NCBI GenBank assembly: GCA_028679075.1
Contig: JAJRCF010000010.1
Location: 1 to 64,000, forward strand
From: Methanoregula sp.
GTDB taxonomy: Archaea; Halobacteriota; Methanomicrobia; Methanomicrobiales; Methanospirillaceae
Direction: 5' to 3'
Length of the DNA stretch: 64,000 bases
The notes beneath the pieces are model-generated. The model made no database searches and had not been told where the DNA came from. It worked only from the letters and a program-made list of their open reading frames with translations. The position numbers and the translations under genes were made by a program. Position 1 is the first letter of the stretch, and each line of letters starts with the position of its first letter. Shown piece by piece: positions 54,681 through 61,948 of the stretch.

Positions 54681-54899
54681 TCACTTCACCATCAGGATGA
54701 TCATCGCGGCGACGACGAATCCGAGGATGACCAGCGTCTCGGGGATCGCCTCCAGGATGATGATCGTACCTGCGGTCTCCGGTTTTTCGGCAATCGCACC
54801 CGCACCGGCTGCACCGATGCGTGACTGCGCCCATCCTGTGCCGATCGCACCAAAGGAGAATGCAATCGCGGCCCCGATAGGAACTTCCCAACCAACCAT
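54681..54899 (-). CDS. atpK: A-type ATP synthase subunit K (c-ring proteolipid)
   Basis: A 72-residue two-helix proteolipid forming the rotating membrane ring. Helix 1 is VPIGAAIAFSFGAIGTGWAQSRIGAAGAGAIAEKPE; the short polar loop EKPETAG precedes helix 2, TIIILEAIPETLVILGFVVAAMIILMV. The conserved ion-binding Glu is in LEAIPET. The size is the bacterial-like 8-kDa form, not a fused multi-hairpin form. It opens the minus-strand operon. Confidence 0.96.
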   Translation of the reverse strand: MVGWEVPIGAAIAFSFGAIGTGWAQSRIGAAGAGAIAEKPETAGTIIILEAIPETLVILGFVVAAMIILMVK

Positions 54900-54933
54900 A
54901 TCAACACCTCTAATGATAGAACCTAACAGAGCA

Positions 54934-54946
54934 CTGATATATTAAG
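54934..54946 (-). promoter_or_regulatory. TATA-like element before ATP synthase operon
   Basis: On the minus strand CCTTAATATATCA lies 35-47 bases before the subunit K ATG. At about 25-base spacing this gives a leader of about 10-15 bases. Confidence 0.45.
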
Positions 54947-55001
54947 GTATTGCGTTGGTTTTCGCCAGAAACGGTCTTCCACCACGTGAGTCTGCCGGCC
55001 A

Positions 55002-55346
55002 TCACATCGGTGGACGGCTGTGCCGGGTACGCGAGAGGATCCCCTCCATCGCGTCGAGGACAGAACGGGGGAGGGCACGACCCTGCGCGGAGGTTCCAAG
55101 GGTAAGGAGGTCATGGATATCGTCGCGGGTGAGCGTGGAGAACGCATACCCGCTCCACTTCTCCCGCTCGATGTGGATCCACAGCTCGCCGAGGATATCG
55201 CGGAGGTGCGCGTAGTCCGCACCGGAAAAAGAATGCCATTCAGCAGCCGGGGCGTGCCGTATCTTCTCTATTGCGGCTTCGACCGCCTGTTCCCTTACGA
55301 GCTGGAACCGCCTTCTGCCCAGCTCCTCTTCACTGGTGCGGGACAT
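55002..55346 (-). CDS. Small conserved protein, paralogue of the divergent neighbour
   Basis: A 114-residue cytosolic protein of unknown function. It shares the pattern ELGRRRFQLVREQAVEAAIEKI, AEWHSFSGADYAHL and LLTLGTS with the divergent gene at 55548. Predicted all-helical. There is no metal site, membrane helix or signal sequence. It lies directly upstream of the ATP synthase operon on the same strand, about 100 bp before subunit K. Confidence 0.75.
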   Translation of the reverse strand: MSRTSEEELGRRRFQLVREQAVEAAIEKIRHAPAAEWHSFSGADYAHLRDILGELWIHIEREKWSGYAFSTLTRDDIHDLLTLGTSAQGRALPRSVLDAMEGILSRTRHSRPPM

Positions 55347-55547
55347 AGTCCATTGTATCGGAATTATCCCGTGCCGGGTTATAGCACTTTCCCTGCCGGG
55401 GCCGGCCTGCCCGGTTTAATGGTTCCGTACTATAGTGTATTGGTTTTGTAAGATCCACTATCCACACCTGTACAGGCCGCCACAAAGTTTATGATTGCAC
55501 AGCGGGACTCACTCATCATCCCCAAGAAGGGTCAGAGAGGAAGATGT

Positions 55548-55877
55548 ATGCCGGATGTAACCCAGGCAGAGCTCGGAAGGCGACTGTACCACGTTCACCG
55601 TGGAAAAACGGTCGAGGCCTCGATGAAGATGATGCATCAGGGTATCGGTGCGGAATGGAGATCATTCTCGGAAGCAGATATCACCCTCCTCACTCACCTG
55701 CTCCAGTGCACGTGGAACAAGATCGACCAGAAGGTCTGGGACAAGATCCCGTTTGTCAATGTGAAGATGGACGAAGTCCGGCAGATCCTTTCACTGGGGA
55801 CCGGGGTTGAGCCGGGGCGGAACCCATCGCCGGAAGTGGTGGAAGAGATCAAGAAGATCCTGCTTGCGATTCGCTAA
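55548..55877 (+). CDS. Small conserved protein, paralogue of the divergent neighbour
   Basis: A 109-residue cytosolic protein from the ATG at 55548 (MPDVTQAELGRRLY), which is preceded by a GAGGAAG ribosome site; an earlier ATG at 55491 gives an unconserved extension. It matches the divergent gene in ELGRRLYHVHRGKTVEASMKMM, AEWRSFSEADITLL and ILSLGTG. The two genes form a head-to-head duplicate pair with a 200-bp spacer between them. Function unknown. Confidence 0.78.
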   Translation: MPDVTQAELGRRLYHVHRGKTVEASMKMMHQGIGAEWRSFSEADITLLTHLLQCTWNKIDQKVWDKIPFVNVKMDEVRQILSLGTGVEPGRNPSPEVVEEIKKILLAIR

Positions 55878-56043
55878 ATTTTCCTTTTTTTCGGGTCTTC
55901 ACCCGGTTTTTATCTCTGATTGTCATCGCCCCTGCCGGAAAATGTGCTTTGCAGATCTGCTTTGCAGACAAGTACCTTTATTTCAGAATTTTTGCAGAAA
56001 TGGTTATACCGCAAGATCAATTGTCGGATGAGAATTATCAAAA

Positions 56044-56202
56044 ATGGTGAAGAAAATGACTACAGACATGACTCAGAACGTATATACAAACAAACCTTCC
56101 CCGGTTGAAGCACGCGATGGATTCCAGGAACAGGTGATACTTTTAACCCGGTTATCAGAAAAACTCGATGAGTATTTTTCCCGGCATACCCTCAACAAGT
56201 AA
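56044..56202 (+). CDS. Small ORF of 52 codons
   Basis: ATG at 56044 (or 56056) opens a frame reading MVKKMTTDMTQNVYTNKPS and continuing to an amphipathic C-terminal part FQEQVILLTRLSEKLDEYFSRHTLNK. It is hydrophilic and has no known family. An AT-rich promoter-like stretch lies upstream and T-runs follow near 56235-56250. Plausible small protein; not proven. Confidence 0.4.
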   Translation: MVKKMTTDMTQNVYTNKPSPVEARDGFQEQVILLTRLSEKLDEYFSRHTLNK

Positions 56203-56268
56203 ATTTGAAAGCGTGTTGTTAACGTAAAATCAGGATATAAAAATCTCTTTTTCCTGTTGTGAACGGGT

Positions 56269-57432
56269 CTACTCCGTCCCCACCCTCACGCAATCCCCGA
56301 TCGTCCCGATGCGGGCAACCGCGGCACACATATCCGGCACGTACGCGAGCGCTTTTCCCGAGTTCACCATGATCGCCTCGTACTGCTCCATCACGGGCGA
56401 GACAACCATGCAGGTGTCGGCAAAGACCCGGGCACCGCTCTTCTCGATCGTGTCAACGGTCCGCTGGTTCTTTTCGATGACGCCCTGCGAGGCAAAGACA
56501 TAGAACGGCTTTGTGACGACCTTCCCTTTCAGGAGCAGGGCGATCTCGTCCAGCTCCGCGGGGGAGCAGTGCGGGCATCCTACTGCAACCGCGTCGACCG
56601 GGATCTCACGGAACAGTTTTTTAATCTCATCGGATTCCACGGCGATTGTTTCAAGACCGGCAAGATCGAATGGACCGACCCGTGCTTCCGGTGTCACGCC
56701 TTCCACGTGGTACAGCGCCACGGCGCCGGTCGCGGCCATTGCCGCCCCGAGCCCCTTGAGCTGGTCCTTCCCGGGGTCGATCCCCGTGAAGAACGGGATC
56801 CGGTTGCCCACCAGCTTGCCGGCATGGTAACCGAGCGCCCCGTAGTCCGCGATGGTCCAGTCGCGGGTGTCGGCCTGTACGCGGACAACCACCTGCGGCC
56901 TGCGGTTCGCATCAAGATGGAGCCCATAACAGGGTGTCTTTCCCACGAGTGCCGCGGCAAGGGCGCCGGGACCGCCTTCGCGGTTTGTTCGTGCCCCGAT
57001 CACCGAGTTCGCGTAACAGACTGCAGAGGACTCCGACCACGCGAGGTGGTCGCCGAAGTTCGTTTCACGGAGATAATAGGGTGTGCAGGTGCATTCGAGG
57101 CTGATGCCGAGCCGTTCGTACGCGGCAACAACGGCCTGCTGCTTTACCGCGAAGTCCGGGTCCACACCCATCTCCTGCCACCGGTCCCGTGGCATGCCGA
57201 TAGGGTTCAGCACCGCCGGGACAACCGCCTTCGCGTCAAGGCTGGAGAGCCACTGGAGGCCGTACTCCCCGATCGTCTTGTAGGACGCCCCGCTCACCTG
57301 CGCACTCGCGATCGGGACGAGCCGCTCGGCCCCGAAAACCTTGCCAAGCGCAACAAGGAGCTCGAGCATCTTCTGCTTTGTTTCGCCCTGCTCACCGGCA
57401 AGGATCCGTTCATCGTCTTTATCCAGCAGCAT
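56269..57432 (-). CDS. Phosphomevalonate dehydratase large subunit (aconitase X)
   Basis: In the archaeal mevalonate pathway this Fe-S enzyme dehydrates mevalonate 5-phosphate to anhydromevalonate phosphate. The 387-residue protein is an aconitase X large domain, with conserved Cys in SLECTCTPYYL, AVCYANSVIGARTNREGGP, VAVGCPHCSPAELDEI and VFADTCMVV as candidate cluster ligands. The ATG at 57432 (MLLDKDDERILAGEQG) is five bases after the decarboxylase stop and opens the family core; the longer frame upstream is a shadow. The small (DUF126) subunit gene is not in the window. Confidence 0.92.
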   Translation of the reverse strand: MLLDKDDERILAGEQGETKQKMLELLVALGKVFGAERLVPIASAQVSGASYKTIGEYGLQWLSSLDAKAVVPAVLNPIGMPRDRWQEMGVDPDFAVKQQAVVAAYERLGISLECTCTPYYLRETNFGDHLAWSESSAVCYANSVIGARTNREGGPGALAAALVGKTPCYGLHLDANRRPQVVVRVQADTRDWTIADYGALGYHAGKLVGNRIPFFTGIDPGKDQLKGLGAAMAATGAVALYHVEGVTPEARVGPFDLAGLETIAVESDEIKKLFREIPVDAVAVGCPHCSPAELDEIALLLKGKVVTKPFYVFASQGVIEKNQRTVDTIEKSGARVFADTCMVVSPVMEQYEAIMVNSGKALAYVPDMCAAVARIGTIGDCVRVGTE

Positions 57433-57437
57433 GGTGC

Positions 57438-58673
57438 TCACCACGTGGCACGGGAGAAGTCTGCCTCGCGTCCCAGCACCATCGTTGCATCGATCCCGAC
57501 CTTCACGTTCGTGCCGTCTTCTTTCTGGCACGGGTCGAGCGAGGAGCCGCGGACACCGGTGATCACCATGATGTCCCGGTCACCGCTCACCCTGGTTGCA
57601 ATCGCATACTCAACATCGTGAGGGTCCGTGGGGTCGATGTCCTCGTCCACGACCACTACATGCTTGAGCGAGGTGTGGGCAGCAAACGCGGCCATGATCG
57701 CATTCTTGCCATCACCCTGCGTACTCTTTTTGATCTGGATAACGGCATGGAGATACCCGCAGCCGCCCTTCGTGAGCACGACATTCTTCACCTGAGTCAC
57801 ACCCGCGACCGCCTTGTAGATCTTCGGCTCATAGGGGCAGCCCATCAGTACCTTGTGCTCGTCGCCACCTGGCAGGATCCCATGGTAGATGAAATCCGGC
57901 TTCGTGTACATGCCGGTGAACTCAATGATGTGCTGCATGCGAACCGGGTCATAGGTCCCGGTGATGTCGACAAACGGCCCTTCCTCGGTCAGGTCGCCCG
58001 TGATGAACCCTTCCAGCACGATCTCCGCATCGGGAACGAGCACGCCGTTGCTGCACCGCTTTACCCTGAGTTCCCCGCCCATCAGTTCCGCGGCAAACGC
58101 GAGCTCCATGCCGGTCGGCACCCGGGTGCAGCTCGCAAAGGTCACGGCCGGGTGTGTCCCGATGGTGACTGCAATGGGAAGCTTCTCGCCCTTCGCGAGC
58201 GCCTTTTTCAGCATCACGTGGGTGTGCCGGCCTTCAACGAGCCGGGCCGCGACCCGGTGGTCGTCAAGCACCTGCATCCGGTGGATTGATGCGTTCTCAA
58301 CACCGTCATAGCATGAGAAGACGATCCCGGAGGTGAGGTACTTCCCGGCGTCCTTTGGGAAGTGGTGCATGATCGGGAGCTTCGAAAGGTCCGCTTTCTG
58401 CATGGTGAGCGTCCCGTCTTCTCTCACCTTCCCGTTGAATTGAGCATCCGCAAGAGTGCTGACAATTTTTTTCTCATCGATACCGAGCGCGAGCGAGAGG
58501 GCGGCACGGTTCGCGGTAAGGTTCATGACGGCACGGTGGCCACCGATCTTATGGAAGAGGAGGAGCTTGTCGGTGCCGGCTGCCATCTTCGGTGCCTGCA
58601 TGTCAGCTGACACTTCTTCCTTTACATCGACAACGAGCCCTGCTTTCTGCATCTTTGCGATAAAATCACGCAT
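57438..58673 (-). CDS. Anhydromevalonate phosphate decarboxylase (UbiD family)
   Basis: A 411-residue UbiD-type decarboxylase that uses prenylated FMN; in archaea this clade converts anhydromevalonate phosphate to isopentenyl phosphate. Conserved regions include GTHPAVTFASCTRVPTGMELAFAAELMGGEL (about 170-200) and the acid triad region FEGFITGDLTEEGPFVDITGTYDP (the E-x-P-F segment). The C-terminal ATMVLGREADFSRATW is typical. The ATG at 58673 opens MRDFIAKMQKAG and overlaps the ubiX stop by eight bases. Order ubiX, ubiD, aconitase X supports the mevalonate role rather than ubiquinone synthesis, which archaea lack. Confidence 0.92.
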   Translation of the reverse strand: MRDFIAKMQKAGLVVDVKEEVSADMQAPKMAAGTDKLLLFHKIGGHRAVMNLTANRAALSLALGIDEKKIVSTLADAQFNGKVREDGTLTMQKADLSKLPIMHHFPKDAGKYLTSGIVFSCYDGVENASIHRMQVLDDHRVAARLVEGRHTHVMLKKALAKGEKLPIAVTIGTHPAVTFASCTRVPTGMELAFAAELMGGELRVKRCSNGVLVPDAEIVLEGFITGDLTEEGPFVDITGTYDPVRMQHIIEFTGMYTKPDFIYHGILPGGDEHKVLMGCPYEPKIYKAVAGVTQVKNVVLTKGGCGYLHAVIQIKKSTQGDGKNAIMAAFAAHTSLKHVVVVDEDIDPTDPHDVEYAIATRVSGDRDIMVITGVRGSSLDPCQKEDGTNVKVGIDATMVLGREADFSRATW

Positions 58674-59220
58674 CGTAACCGCTCCAGCGCTGAATGAGGT
58701 TGTGTTCGATCTCAAGGTGGTCGAGCACCCGGGCCACGACCATGTCCACGAGGTCATCGATCTTCTTTGGTTTGTGGTAGAAGCCGGGGCTTGCGGGCAT
58801 GATCGTCGCGCCCGCCTCCTCAGCAGCAAGCATATTCTTAAGATGGATCCTCGAGAGCGGCATCTCACGGGTGACGAGGATGCATTTCCGGTGCTCCTTG
58901 AGGCAGACGTCAGCGGTGCGGGTGATCAGGTTATCGGTATACCCGTTTGCCACCGCCGCAAGCGTCTTGGAACTGCACGGGATGATGACCATGCCGTCAA
59001 ACTTGTGCGAGCCGCTCGCGATCGACGCAAAGAGCTTGTCGTTTTCGTGGTAGGTTGCACTGAACCCCTCGAACGAGACGCTCTCGTGGAGGGCGATCTG
59101 CGCCGCAACATCGGAGACGATGATATGTACCTTTACGTCGTTACAGATCACTTCGAGAAGGCGGCGGGCATAGACCGCCCCGCTCGCACCCGTCACACCG
59201 ACAACAATCTCCTTTGTCAT
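58666..59220 (-). CDS. ubiX: Flavin prenyltransferase UbiX
   Basis: UbiX makes prenylated FMN, the cofactor of UbiD enzymes, from FMN and dimethylallyl phosphate. The 184-residue protein has the GVTGASGAVYARRLLEVI start, IPCSSKTLAAVANGYTDNLITRTADVCLKEHRKCILVTREMPL in the middle and a MPASPGFYHKPKKIDDLVDMVVAR end, all family hallmarks. The ATG at 59220 is chosen because it directly precedes the conserved MTKEIVVGVTGASGA; further upstream the frame enters hairpin array C. It is coupled to the decarboxylase gene that needs its product. Confidence 0.96.
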   Translation of the reverse strand: MTKEIVVGVTGASGAVYARRLLEVICNDVKVHIIVSDVAAQIALHESVSFEGFSATYHENDKLFASIASGSHKFDGMVIIPCSSKTLAAVANGYTDNLITRTADVCLKEHRKCILVTREMPLSRIHLKNMLAAEEAGATIMPASPGFYHKPKKIDDLVDMVVARVLDHLEIEHNLIQRWSGYDA

Positions 59221-59282
59221 TCCTGCCGCTCTCCTGTCGTATCTATGTCGGAGCGCGGGGGAAAAAGAGTTTGTGGATTCGA

Positions 59283-59480
59283 AAGGTCCGTCAGGACCTT
59301 GAGAAGGAGAAGAACCCGCAGGGTTCTTCGAGTTCCGACGCGTTCGAAGAGCCTGATGGCTCTTCTCATTGTCGAGGTTCTCATGAACCTCTCCAACATC
59401 GAAGGTCGGCTGATGCCTCCCTTCTCGTTTTTCGGGTCTGATGACCCTCGTAACTTCGACTTTCGAGTGGTTCGTCAGGA
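59283..59480. repeat. Hairpin array C
   Basis: Hairpins seen include 59283-59300 (7-bp stem, loop GTCA) and 59309-59329 (9-bp stem GAAGAACCC/GGGTTCTTC, loop GCA). Further units are GAAGAGCC/GGCTCTTC with loop TGAT, and GGTTCTCATGAACC, which varies from the TGATG loops elsewhere. The array lies between the end of the 59524 gene and the start of ubiX, in the same orientation as arrays A, B and D. Confidence 0.85.
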
Positions 59481-59523
59481 CCACGAGAACGAGAGGACTC
59501 TTCGGATCCTCTCGCGGTCCCGC

Positions 59524-59967
59524 TCACTTCTTCATCGGAGCAAAGAAACGGTACCGTACCTGCGCTTCCTCGATCTTCCTCGCGTGCGTGGGATTGAGGT
59601 CGCGGCGCGCCTCGATCACGAGCGTGTTGAGAATATTGTGGAGCCGGAGGGTATCATAGTCCTTGTCCTTGTAATCGTTGAGGAAGTCCAGCAGATCGTT
59701 TGTGCTCTTAAGCACTCCCGTGCACCCCACGAGATTGAGGCGGTTAAGGGTCATTGCAAGGTTCCTCTTTGCAACATCCATCTTGTAGGGGTCGCCTCTC
59801 GCAAGGTTCAGCTCGGTGATCGCGTTGAGGAGATCGGAGTAGACCCTGAACTTGACCGTACTCTCGTGCGCCCGGCGCTCTGCGTAACGGAGCTTCCATA
59901 CCGCAATCGCGATCACGACAACAACGACAATTACGCCGCAGATCACAACAACCGAGTCTTCAGTCAT
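59524..59967 (-). CDS. Membrane-anchored protein of unknown function
   Basis: A 147-residue protein with a single N-terminal helix (VVVICGVIVVVVVIAIAVWKL, about 6-26) and a cytosolic helical domain of about 115 residues (HESTVKFRVYSDLLNAITELNLARGDPYKMDVAKRNLAMTLNRLNLVG). No signature or catalytic motif is recognised. It is followed directly by hairpin array C and preceded 18 bp upstream by the lipoprotein gene. Confidence 0.72.
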   Translation of the reverse strand: MTEDSVVVICGVIVVVVVIAIAVWKLRYAERRAHESTVKFRVYSDLLNAITELNLARGDPYKMDVAKRNLAMTLNRLNLVGCTGVLKSTNDLLDFLNDYKDKDYDTLRLHNILNTLVIEARRDLNPTHARKIEEAQVRYRFFAPMKK

Positions 59968-59984
59968 CTGTTTTTCCTCCAGTA

Positions 59985-60470
59985 CTATGGATTTCGCTTC
60001 GCAGCAATGATGTCAACCTTGACCCGGTTGCCTTTCATGTCGATCTGGTAGGGGCCGGTGACATACATCGGGATCTGCTGGTGTTTTTCATAGCCAAACG
60101 TGCGTCCGAACCCGTACGTGTCCGTCTTGCCGGAATCCATGTGTTTCACGGTCATTTCGAACCAGCAGTACTGCGGGTCATCATTGAGAGGGAGGATCGT
60201 CAGGTCAATACCCCATGACGGGTCGTCCACCCGGAACTGCTCGCTGAACAGGTCCTTTTCGCTCTGGAGGGAATAGGACTTCTTGAGATAGTGATCGCCA
60301 AGGGTGAACGACGGCTGCGCTGTTGTCGCGGCAGCAGCGGCTGTCATGGCAGCAGTGACGGCGGGTGCGGCAGCGGTAGTCGTTGTCGCCGTACCCTGGC
60401 TCTGGGTACATCCGGCGATCATGACACCTGCAATAACCAGCACAAAGGCTGCAAGTACACTATATTTCAT
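59985..60470 (-). CDS. Secreted lipoprotein of unknown function
   Basis: A 161-residue predicted lipoprotein. The signal KYSVLAAFVLVIAGVMIAGC gives a lipobox with Cys at about 21. A Thr/Ala-rich linker (about 25-53) precedes a small beta-rich domain (about 54-161; SFTLGDHYLKKSYSLQSEKDLFSEQF and FEMTVKHMDSGKTDTYGFGRTFGYEKHQQIP). Function unknown. It lies 34 bp downstream of the end of hairpin array D's region and leads the 59524 gene. Confidence 0.8.
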   Translation of the reverse strand: MKYSVLAAFVLVIAGVMIAGCTQSQGTATTTTAAAPAVTAAMTAAAAATTAQPSFTLGDHYLKKSYSLQSEKDLFSEQFRVDDPSWGIDLTILPLNDDPQYCWFEMTVKHMDSGKTDTYGFGRTFGYEKHQQIPMYVTGPYQIDMKGNRVKVDIIAAKRNP

Positions 60471-60518
60471 ATGGGTGAGTGGTGGGGAACGGTAATATAA
60501 TAATTTTTATTTGTGCGA

Positions 60519-60680
60519 CTGGTTCATCAGAACCAGGAGCAAGAGAAGAACCCGTCAGGGTTCTTCGAAGGTCGGCTGATGCCACCCTTCTCATTGTCGA
60601 GATTCTGATGAACCTCTCCAACTTCGAAAAGCCTGATGGCTCTTCTCGCGGTTCGGGTCTGATGACCCTCACCGACTCGA
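60519..60680. repeat. Hairpin array D
   Basis: Five or more hairpins, including 60519-60536 (7-bp stem CTGGTTC/GAACCAG, loop ATCA) and 60545-60566 (9-bp stem GAAGAACCC/GGGTTCTTC, loop GTCA). An imperfect GAAGGTCGGCTGATGCC unit follows, then GGCTCTTC and GGGTCTGATGACCC units near the end. It lies between the end of the HD gene and the start of the lipoprotein gene, with the same element order as array C. Confidence 0.85.
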
Positions 60681-60703
60681 AGACCTGCTGATGACCCGAA
60701 CAA

Positions 60704-61909
60704 TCAGAACAACGTGTCCTGCCGTGTCGGTTTCTGGATATGCAGGACTTCGCACGCGGCATCGGTCACCGTTTCGCGGTATTCGGGCAGGGTATAGACA
60801 GCGAGGCGCCACTGCTCACGCCGCGTCATGTTGAGGGTGCGGATCCTGGGGGAGAGTTCCTCAAAGTTCGTTACAGCGTTCCGGCTCTGCACCCGGACGC
60901 CAAGGGACATCTCGCGGGGGATGGGGGGGATGTCAACAAGTACCTCCTCAGGCCGGACCCCCGCCTGCCCGGCAATTCGTGCCGCGAACTCGCGGGATTG
61001 TTCCAGCGAAAGACCGTCCTGATAAACAACTGTGTTCACCTGGTCGCTGCCGGCATAGACCGCACGCTTGTACAGCCGTCGTTCGTAGAGCCGTAACGTG
61101 AGATCGCGGGCCACTGCACTGGGGGAGGTGCGCAGGGCGTGCGTGCAGCCCGCATCGTCCATCCGGAGGAACTGCCGCACGCTGTCGTCATCAAGGCCGG
61201 CACAGTGCTCCAGCGCCGCGAGCTGGAACATGCTCTCCCCGATCCGGCTCACGTGGTGATAATAGACGGTCGGGCGCATCAGCGTCCGGGCGATCAGGAG
61301 GGACTCCGCGGCATTCACCCCATTCTCGTCAAGCACGGTCCCGTCCGGGTACCGGATCAGGTGCCGGATCAGGCGCTGCGCATCGACCGTGCCGTACGGG
61401 GCGCCGGTATAGTACGCGTCCCGGAGGAGGTAGTCCATCCGGTCCACGTCGAAATCGCCGTGGATGATGCTGGAGAGCGGGTGCTTCCCTTTCACAACCG
61501 CACAGAGCTCTTTTGGGTCCACACCGGCCGCGCCGAGCAGGTCACCGGCATATTCCTCGACAACCGGGTCGATCTCGTCATGGGTGCGGTGGAGGTACTG
61601 CTCCATCAAGGGCTCGCTCGCGTGCGAGAACGGCCCGTGGCCGATATCATGCAGGAGGGCTGCGGCAACCACGAGCCGGTGTTCGTCCTCGGGGAGCTGG
61701 AACCTCCGGCTCGCAACGCCGGCAAGGAACATGGTGCCCAGCGAGTGCTCGAACCGCGTGTGGTTGGCACCCGGGTACACGAGGTAGGAGAAGCCGAGCT
61801 GCCGGATATAGCGGAGGCGCTGCAGCACGGGGGAGTCGAGCAGCCGGAGCATGAAGTCCTCGACCTCGATATAGCCATGGACCGGGTCCTTGATGATCTT
61901 CAGGTTCAC
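60704..61909 (-). CDS. HD superfamily phosphohydrolase (SAMHD1/dGTPase-like)
   Basis: A 401-residue metal-dependent phosphohydrolase. The HD signature is complete: YPGANHTRFEHSLGTM (first His, about 54), AALLHDIGHGPFSHASE (HD pair, about 90) and a later Asp in FDVDRMDYLLRDAYYTG. This matches the SAMHD1/dNTPase-like branch, whose members hydrolyse dNTPs or related nucleotides; the substrate is not fixed. No in-frame ATG precedes the conserved start, and the GTG at 61909 (MNLKIIKDPVHGYIEV) is the best start. It is divergent from cofD with a 39-bp spacer. Confidence 0.88.
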   Translation of the reverse strand: MNLKIIKDPVHGYIEVEDFMLRLLDSPVLQRLRYIRQLGFSYLVYPGANHTRFEHSLGTMFLAGVASRRFQLPEDEHRLVVAAALLHDIGHGPFSHASEPLMEQYLHRTHDEIDPVVEEYAGDLLGAAGVDPKELCAVVKGKHPLSSIIHGDFDVDRMDYLLRDAYYTGAPYGTVDAQRLIRHLIRYPDGTVLDENGVNAAESLLIARTLMRPTVYYHHVSRIGESMFQLAALEHCAGLDDDSVRQFLRMDDAGCTHALRTSPSAVARDLTLRLYERRLYKRAVYAGSDQVNTVVYQDGLSLEQSREFAARIAGQAGVRPEEVLVDIPPIPREMSLGVRVQSRNAVTNFEELSPRIRTLNMTRREQWRLAVYTLPEYRETVTDAACEVLHIQKPTRQDTLF

Positions 61910-61948
61910 TAAAGAATCTTCATATACATCGCATAAAAGTATTGAGTA

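Noticed and set aside
59220-59484. N-terminal extensions of the UbiX frame (and likewise of the permease at 13.7 kb) running into the hairpin arrays
   Set aside because: The extension reads repeat sequence, has no family similarity, and good ATG starts lie at the conserved N-termini.
60519-60680. Hairpin loops containing TGATGA and CTGA, resembling C and D boxes of archaeal C/D sRNAs
   Set aside because: The TGATGA strings sit in or beside perfect stems (for example GGTTC-TGAT-GAACC) instead of in an unpaired kink-turn motif, the residue before TGATGA is often C rather than a purine, and guide-length spacers between C and D boxes are missing.
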